From positions 2,914,001 through 2,978,000 of the forward strand of contig NZ_CP011524.1 of assembly GCF_004154955.1 (NCBI RefSeq): a stretch of 64,000 nt of DNA, written 5' to 3'. Shown here piece by piece: positions 60,200 to 64,000 of the stretch; position 1 is the stretch's first letter, and the number at the start of each line of letters is the position of its first letter. The position numbers and the translations under genes were made by a program. The notes under the pieces were generated by a model. It searched no databases. It was not told the DNA's origin and saw nothing but the letters and a program-made list of their open reading frames with translations. Source of the stretch: Intestinimonas butyriciproducens. Its GTDB lineage: Bacteria > Bacillota > Clostridia > Oscillospirales > Oscillospiraceae.

Positions 60200-60916
60200 C
60201 TAACCACCCTGGAATTCCTTGAGGTAATAGGCCTTTTTCAGGCTCTTCTCCTCCTCGTAGGTCGCCTCCACCTCCTTGGCGAGCGAGTCGTCCTGTCCGG
60301 TGGCCTTGAGGAGCTCCCGCAGCCGGGCCACTACAGCGGCCACCTTCTGGTCGCACTCCTTCTCCAGCGCCGTGAGCTCCTCCAGCTTGCCATACACTAC
60401 CTGGGTGCGCCGCTCGGAGGTGTGCTCCCCCGCCGTATACTCGTCAATGGCGGACTGGACGATGGCCTCCAGCTTGCCCACATAAGTGGAGCGGAGCACA
60501 TACATAGTGGCAATCTCTTCTCGGATCTCCTCCTGCGCCGTTTCCACAGCCGCCGTATCCCCGCCGGTGGACAGAGTGGGCGTAGGGGTCGGGGAGGCGT
60601 CTGGCGCCGGAGTGCCGGAGGGCTCCGCCCCGCCGCCGTCTAGGAGCCTGCGGGCAGCCTCCTCAGGCGCAAGACTCCCATCCGCAAGCTGCTCGATCTC
60701 CTCCTGCGAGAAACTATACTGGGTGACGTTGTATTTGACCATGGCATCGTTGAGGGCCCGCTGGTTTTCCTCCAGCCGCTGGCTGATGGAGTCCTTGTCC
60801 ATGGTGAGTCCGTAGCGGGCGGCGTTGATATTGTTCCACTGCCACGCCGCCGCGGCCCCGCCGGCAGCCACCGCCACCACCAGAACACACAGCGCGATCT
60901 TCGCCCCTTTTTTCAT
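60200..60916 (-). CDS. Membrane-anchored coiled-coil protein in the polysaccharide operon
   Basis: This 238-residue protein has one N-terminal membrane anchor (IALCVLVVAVAAGGAAAAW), followed by helical segments. A low-complexity linker rich in Pro, Thr and Gly (about residues 98-118) precedes a long charged helix (TAQEEIREEIATMYVLRSTYVGKLEAIVQSAIDEY...ALEKECDQKVAAVVARLREL). I do not recognise a family. The position next to a Wzz/kinase system and CapD suggests an envelope assembly role. It is 3 nt from the phosphatase gene. Confidence 0.6.
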   Translation of the reverse strand: MKKGAKIALCVLVVAVAAGGAAAAWQWNNINAARYGLTMDKDSISQRLEENQRALNDAMVKYNVTQYSFSQEEIEQLADGSLAPEEAARRLLDGGGAEPSGTPAPDASPTPTPTLSTGGDTAAVETAQEEIREEIATMYVLRSTYVGKLEAIVQSAIDEYTAGEHTSERRTQVVYGKLEELTALEKECDQKVAAVVARLRELLKATGQDDSLAKEVEATYEEEKSLKKAYYLKEFQGG

Positions 60917-60929
60917 AGCACAACTCCTT

Positions 60930-62840
60930 TCAGCGGCGGACTGCCGCCAGCTCTTCCAACTGGACCGCCGCCCCCTGTTCCACCGCCCGGATGGCGGCCT
61001 CGTTCACCTCGTCCGGCTCCCGGAAAGTGGGAACCAGACGGTGCAGCTCCTGAAAAATACGCTCCCGGCTGCCGCTGTCCACCGCATCGGACAGCGACTC
61101 CAGCCATCGGTCCAGCTCCGTAGGAGCCACAGGCGCCCGTTCCTCCACAAAGATCTTTTCGTGCTCGGTACGGCGCAGGTCGGCGCTCTGGGTGAGGAGC
61201 TCCTCATAGAGCTTCTCACCGGGACGCAGCCCGACCTCCTCGATCCTGATATCCACATAAGGGGTGTAGCCCGACAGGCGGATGAGATTTTCCGCCAGCT
61301 CCAATATATGAACGGGCCGCCCCATGTCCAGCACATAGACCTCGCCGCTGCGGGCAAAGGACCCTGCCTCCAGCACCAGCTGTACCGCCTCGGGTATGGT
61401 CATGAAATAGCGGATGATCCGCCGGTCCGTGATGGTAACCGGCCCGCCGTAGGCAATCTGCTTTTTAAAGAGTGGTATCACCGAGCCGCTGGACCCCAGG
61501 ACATTCCCGAAGCGCACGGCGGCGAATTCAGTCCGGCTCCCCTCCCGCAGGCCCTGGAGCACCTGCTCACAGAGGTACTTGGTCGTGCCCATGATGTTGG
61601 TGGGGTTCACGGCCTTATCCGTGGAAATGAGCACGAATTTTTCCGCCCCATATCGCTTGGCGGAGAGCGCGGTGTTGTAGGTGCCGAACACGTTGTTTTT
61701 CACGGCCTCCTCGGGACACTGCTCCATCAGGGGCACGTGCTTGTGGGCCGCCGCGTGAAAGACCAGCTCCGGTCGATATTTTCGGAACAACTGGTCCATT
61801 TTCTCCAGCTCACGCACCGAGGCGATCTCCACAGCCAGCTTCAGCCCGTCTCCATGGCGGTGGAGCAGATCGTTCTGCAGATCGTAGACAGCGTTCTCCG
61901 CGATATCCACCACCACTAGGCGTCGGGGCTGACAGCCGGCGATTTGACGGCAGAGCTCCGCGCCGATGGACCCTGCGCCGCCGGTGACCATCACGGTCTT
62001 GCCCTGGACAAAGCTGCGGACCCGGCTGTCGTCCAGCTTGACCGCCTCCCGGCCCAGCAGGTCCTCGATCTGCACCTCCCGCACATTGGCGGCCAGGGAG
62101 CCTCTCCCCTTCTCCAACTGCATCAGAGGGTCGGAGAGGATGTGGAGGCGGCAGTTGGTGTGGGCGCACAGGTTCAGGATCTCCGACCGCCGCTGGGGCG
62201 TCAGGGTGGGAATGGCCAAAATGATCTCTGTGACCGGCGTGTTCGGAAGAATCGTCAGCAGGTCGTCGATGGGCCCTTTGATGGGCACGCCGTGGATCAT
62301 CTTCCCTATCTTGTCGGGGGCGTCGTCCACCAGGCAACAGGGCGCATAGCGCCCCAGAGGGTTGCTCTGGAGCTCGGACAACAGGGCCACCGCCGCCGTA
62401 CCCGCGCCGATGATGGCCGCCTGGCTGCGGCCCTCGCCGCTGCGGCCCGTGACGCGGAAGCGGTATATGCGGTAGAGAAAGCGAATAAACAGCATGGCCA
62501 GCAGCGCCAGCGCCGTGCCCGTCAGCGCCTGGACGATCCAGATAAGGCTGGCTCTCAGGGCAAGGTTGGCCACCGCGTAGAGGCCATATCCGCAGGACAT
62601 CCCCATCAGCAGCACCAGATATTCCCGGCTCTCCGCATAGCGCCACAGGCTCTCATAGGTCTTGAAGGAGAGCTGGAACACCAGTACGCAGAGGGTGAGA
62701 AAGCCGATATGGAGCACCAGGTTCAAAAGCTGAATGTCACTGCGCAGCAGCGCGGGAAGAAAGAGGAAGAAATTGCAGGTAAAGATCAGCAGCACGTCGG
62801 CTGCCAGGACGATCCACCCGCGGAAACGGGATAGATGCAC
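60930..62840 (-). CDS. CapD/FlaA1-type UDP-sugar 4,6-dehydratase with membrane domain
   Basis: The protein has 636 residues. Four membrane segments (about 5-125) precede a nucleotide-binding CoA-like region (AAIIGAGTAAVALLSELQ) and an SDR domain (VTGGAGSIGAELCRQIA, HKHVPLMEQ, VLISTDKAVNPTNIMGTTKYLCE). This is the WbpM/CapD/PglF architecture that converts UDP-GlcNAc to a 4-keto-6-deoxy sugar for polysaccharide or glycan synthesis at the membrane. GTG 62840 follows GGAAGGAGGGG and is preferred to a longer reading to 62879. It is the first gene of the operon in this window. Confidence 0.9.
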   Translation of the reverse strand: MHLSRFRGWIVLAADVLLIFTCNFFLFLPALLRSDIQLLNLVLHIGFLTLCVLVFQLSFKTYESLWRYAESREYLVLLMGMSCGYGLYAVANLALRASLIWIVQALTGTALALLAMLFIRFLYRIYRFRVTGRSGEGRSQAAIIGAGTAAVALLSELQSNPLGRYAPCCLVDDAPDKIGKMIHGVPIKGPIDDLLTILPNTPVTEIILAIPTLTPQRRSEILNLCAHTNCRLHILSDPLMQLEKGRGSLAANVREVQIEDLLGREAVKLDDSRVRSFVQGKTVMVTGGAGSIGAELCRQIAGCQPRRLVVVDIAENAVYDLQNDLLHRHGDGLKLAVEIASVRELEKMDQLFRKYRPELVFHAAAHKHVPLMEQCPEEAVKNNVFGTYNTALSAKRYGAEKFVLISTDKAVNPTNIMGTTKYLCEQVLQGLREGSRTEFAAVRFGNVLGSSGSVIPLFKKQIAYGGPVTITDRRIIRYFMTIPEAVQLVLEAGSFARSGEVYVLDMGRPVHILELAENLIRLSGYTPYVDIRIEEVGLRPGEKLYEELLTQSADLRRTEHEKIFVEERAPVAPTELDRWLESLSDAVDSGSRERIFQELHRLVPTFREPDEVNEAAIRAVEQGAAVQLEELAAVRR

Positions 62841-62918
62841 GATTCTCCCCTCCTTCCCCGATTTTAACCTGAATTTCAAAAATTTTACCTTTTATTATAC
62901 CTCTTCCGTGCGGAAAAG

Positions 62919-64000
62919 TCAAACAACTCCCTTTGTTCTCGGCTCTCCCGCGCTTCCAGGGTACCCGTCCCACTTCCCCGTGGGGAGGGCGGCACAGAAG
63001 CAGCATCCTCCCCCCGGCTTCTCCTCCAGCCGGATGGTCCCTCCGTGGCGCTCCAGAATGGCGCGTGTCATGGGAAGCCCAAGTCCCGCTCCGCCCATGG
63101 CCCGGGAGCGGGACTTGTCCACCCGGTAAAAGGGTTCAAAGATCTTCTCCCTGTGTTCTTCTGGGATTCCGGGCCCGTCGTCCTCCACCCGGATCAGCAC
63201 ATTTCGGTCCTGGAGGCTGGCAGCCAGTACAACATGTCCTCCGTCCGCGCCGTATTTGACCGCATTTTCCGCCAGATTATAGAGGGCCCTTGCAATGAGC
63301 CTGTCGCTGCCCAGTACGGTGCCTCCCCCTTCCGTCCGGAAGCTCATACCCTTTTTCTCCGCCAAGGGCTCCAGCTCGTGGGCAATCTCGTCCATGAGAG
63401 GGGCCACGTCAATGACATCCTGCATGGGGACCTCCTCCATACAGGACATATCCAGCAGGTCCTTGACCAGCAGGCTCAGCCGCTCCGTCTGCCGGCGCAA
63501 CGACCCGATGAGGGCCTGATACTCCTCTTCCGTGTGGTCCTCATGCTTGGAAAACACGTCCAGCCGGGTCTGGATGGCCGCCAGCGGGGTGCGCAGCTCG
63601 TGGGCGGCGTTTGCGGCAAAACGCTTCTGTGTCTCAAAGGCGCTGTCCAGCCGCAACCGCATTCCCTGAAAGGCGTTGGACAGGCTCTCGATCTCGTCTC
63701 CGGTCTGGGGTGCGCCGCCCTCCGGGGAGTCGGAGAGGTTCTGCGCACTGAGATTGGCGACCTGATTTTTCAAATTCACCAAAGGACTGAGACAATTCTC
63801 TGTGATCATATAGGTGGCCACACCGGCCACTGCGATGGTACAGATGACATAGACGATGCTCTCAATCCGGTATTTGAATTTCGCCCCCAGGCCCCGATCC
63901 TCCGCGTATAAAGGCCCTTTCTCCCCGGTAGGAAGGAGGATCGTGCCGCTGGCGGCGGCTCCCTTGGAGACGGTGGGTAAACCGTACCGGTCGTCCCCAC
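62919..64000 (-). CDS. Sensor histidine kinase (N-terminal part outside the window)
   Basis: The frame runs to the right edge, so the start is missing; about 360 codons are visible. A membrane segment (ESIVYVICTIAVAGVATYMI) is followed by a HAMP-like linker (LSPLVNLKNQVANLSAQN). The H-box is AANAAHELRTPLAAIQTRL. The ATPase core has NLAENAVKYGADGG (N-box), VEDDGPGIPEEHREKIFEPFYRVDKSRSR and GGAGLGLPMTRAILERHGG. A short loop rich in Gly and Pro before the membrane segment may be the sensor. The partner response regulator should lie to the right, outside the window. Confidence 0.9.
   Translation of the reverse strand, partial: GDDRYGLPTVSKGAAASGTILLPTGEKGPLYAEDRGLGAKFKYRIESIVYVICTIAVAGVATYMITENCLSPLVNLKNQVANLSAQNLSDSPEGGAPQTGDEIESLSNAFQGMRLRLDSAFETQKRFAANAAHELRTPLAAIQTRLDVFSKHEDHTEEEYQALIGSLRRQTERLSLLVKDLLDMSCMEEVPMQDVIDVAPLMDEIAHELEPLAEKKGMSFRTEGGGTVLGSDRLIARALYNLAENAVKYGADGGHVVLAASLQDRNVLIRVEDDGPGIPEEHREKIFEPFYRVDKSRSRAMGGAGLGLPMTRAILERHGGTIRLEEKPGGGCCFCAALPTGKWDGYPGSAGEPRTKGVV

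Overview
The window looks like a chromosome segment of a GC-rich, spore-forming, anaerobic Firmicute of the Oscillospiraceae type (Flavonifractor/Pseudoflavonifractor/Intestinimonas-like). This placement is inferred from a SpoIIID gene, a paired Asp23/DAK2 operon, a CIRCE-controlled small heat-shock gene, an AtoE-type short-chain fatty-acid transporter, and GC-rich core genes interrupted by more AT-rich accessory DNA. No rRNA or species-defining marker is present, so the species is not established.

Core block 1 (1-16.6 kb) holds the end of a hotdog thioesterase, Asp23 plus a DAK2/DegV kinase-like protein, a PatB-like aminotransferase with an EamA exporter, and a complete shikimate operon (aroF-aroB-aroA-aroC-pheA-aroK-aroQ-aroE). 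These eight genes take the pathway from DAHP formation to chorismate and then to phenylpyruvate. The operon is preceded by a promoter, a 36-codon leader peptide rich in Phe, Tyr and Trp codons, and mutually exclusive hairpins: a ribosome-stalling attenuator. spoIIID, ychF, an AtoE-like transporter and hsp20 under a CIRCE operator follow.

Accessory block A (16664-37694, about 21.0 kb) is a Tn4451-like mobilizable element with imperfect inverted ends. From left to right it carries an XRE regulator, a SLOG-fold protein, a type I restriction-modification operon with two unusual small genes (a Phd-like antitoxin-fold protein first, and a winged-helix-like protein with a C-terminal membrane segment between hsdS and hsdR), and a redox cargo (patatin, flavodoxin/ferredoxin, nitroreductase, quinone-oxidoreductase-like) facing an Rrf2 regulator with two matching operators. 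Next come a sigma-like protein, replication genes (CHC2 primase, D5 helicase), an oriT with a MobV-type nick motif, a MobV relaxase, a TnpW-like protein and a TnpX-type large serine recombinase.

Accessory block B (37690-49586) is a decayed tRNA-Val island. It is bounded by a 28-bp direct repeat (27/28 identical) of the tRNA-Val 3' end and holds a complete type I-C CRISPR-Cas system (22-repeat array, cas2-cas1-cas4-cas7-cas8c-cas5c-cas3), two tyrosine-integrase pseudogenes and an intact excisionase-like gene. Upstream of cas3 and divergent from it lies the most striking feature: a predicted ~100-nt RNA with a degenerate repeat hairpin, an almost exact copy of the 11-nt type I-C crRNA handle, an 11-nt seed that matches a TTC-flanked site over the -35 box of a candidate cas promoter, and an intrinsic terminator. 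It has the anatomy of a CreR-type guide by which Cascade would repress its own operon.

Core block 2 (49.56-64 kb) holds a Val-Glu-Met tRNA operon with a consensus promoter, an orphan VanR-like response regulator, a putative DNA-repair pair (radical SAM plus partner), a VanZ-family protein and an ABC exporter. An exopolysaccharide regulatory operon follows (CapD-like dehydratase, anchored protein, PHP phosphatase, Ig-like secreted protein, and two tandem tyrosine kinases with Gly-Tyr tails). The window ends in a sensor histidine kinase that runs off the right edge.
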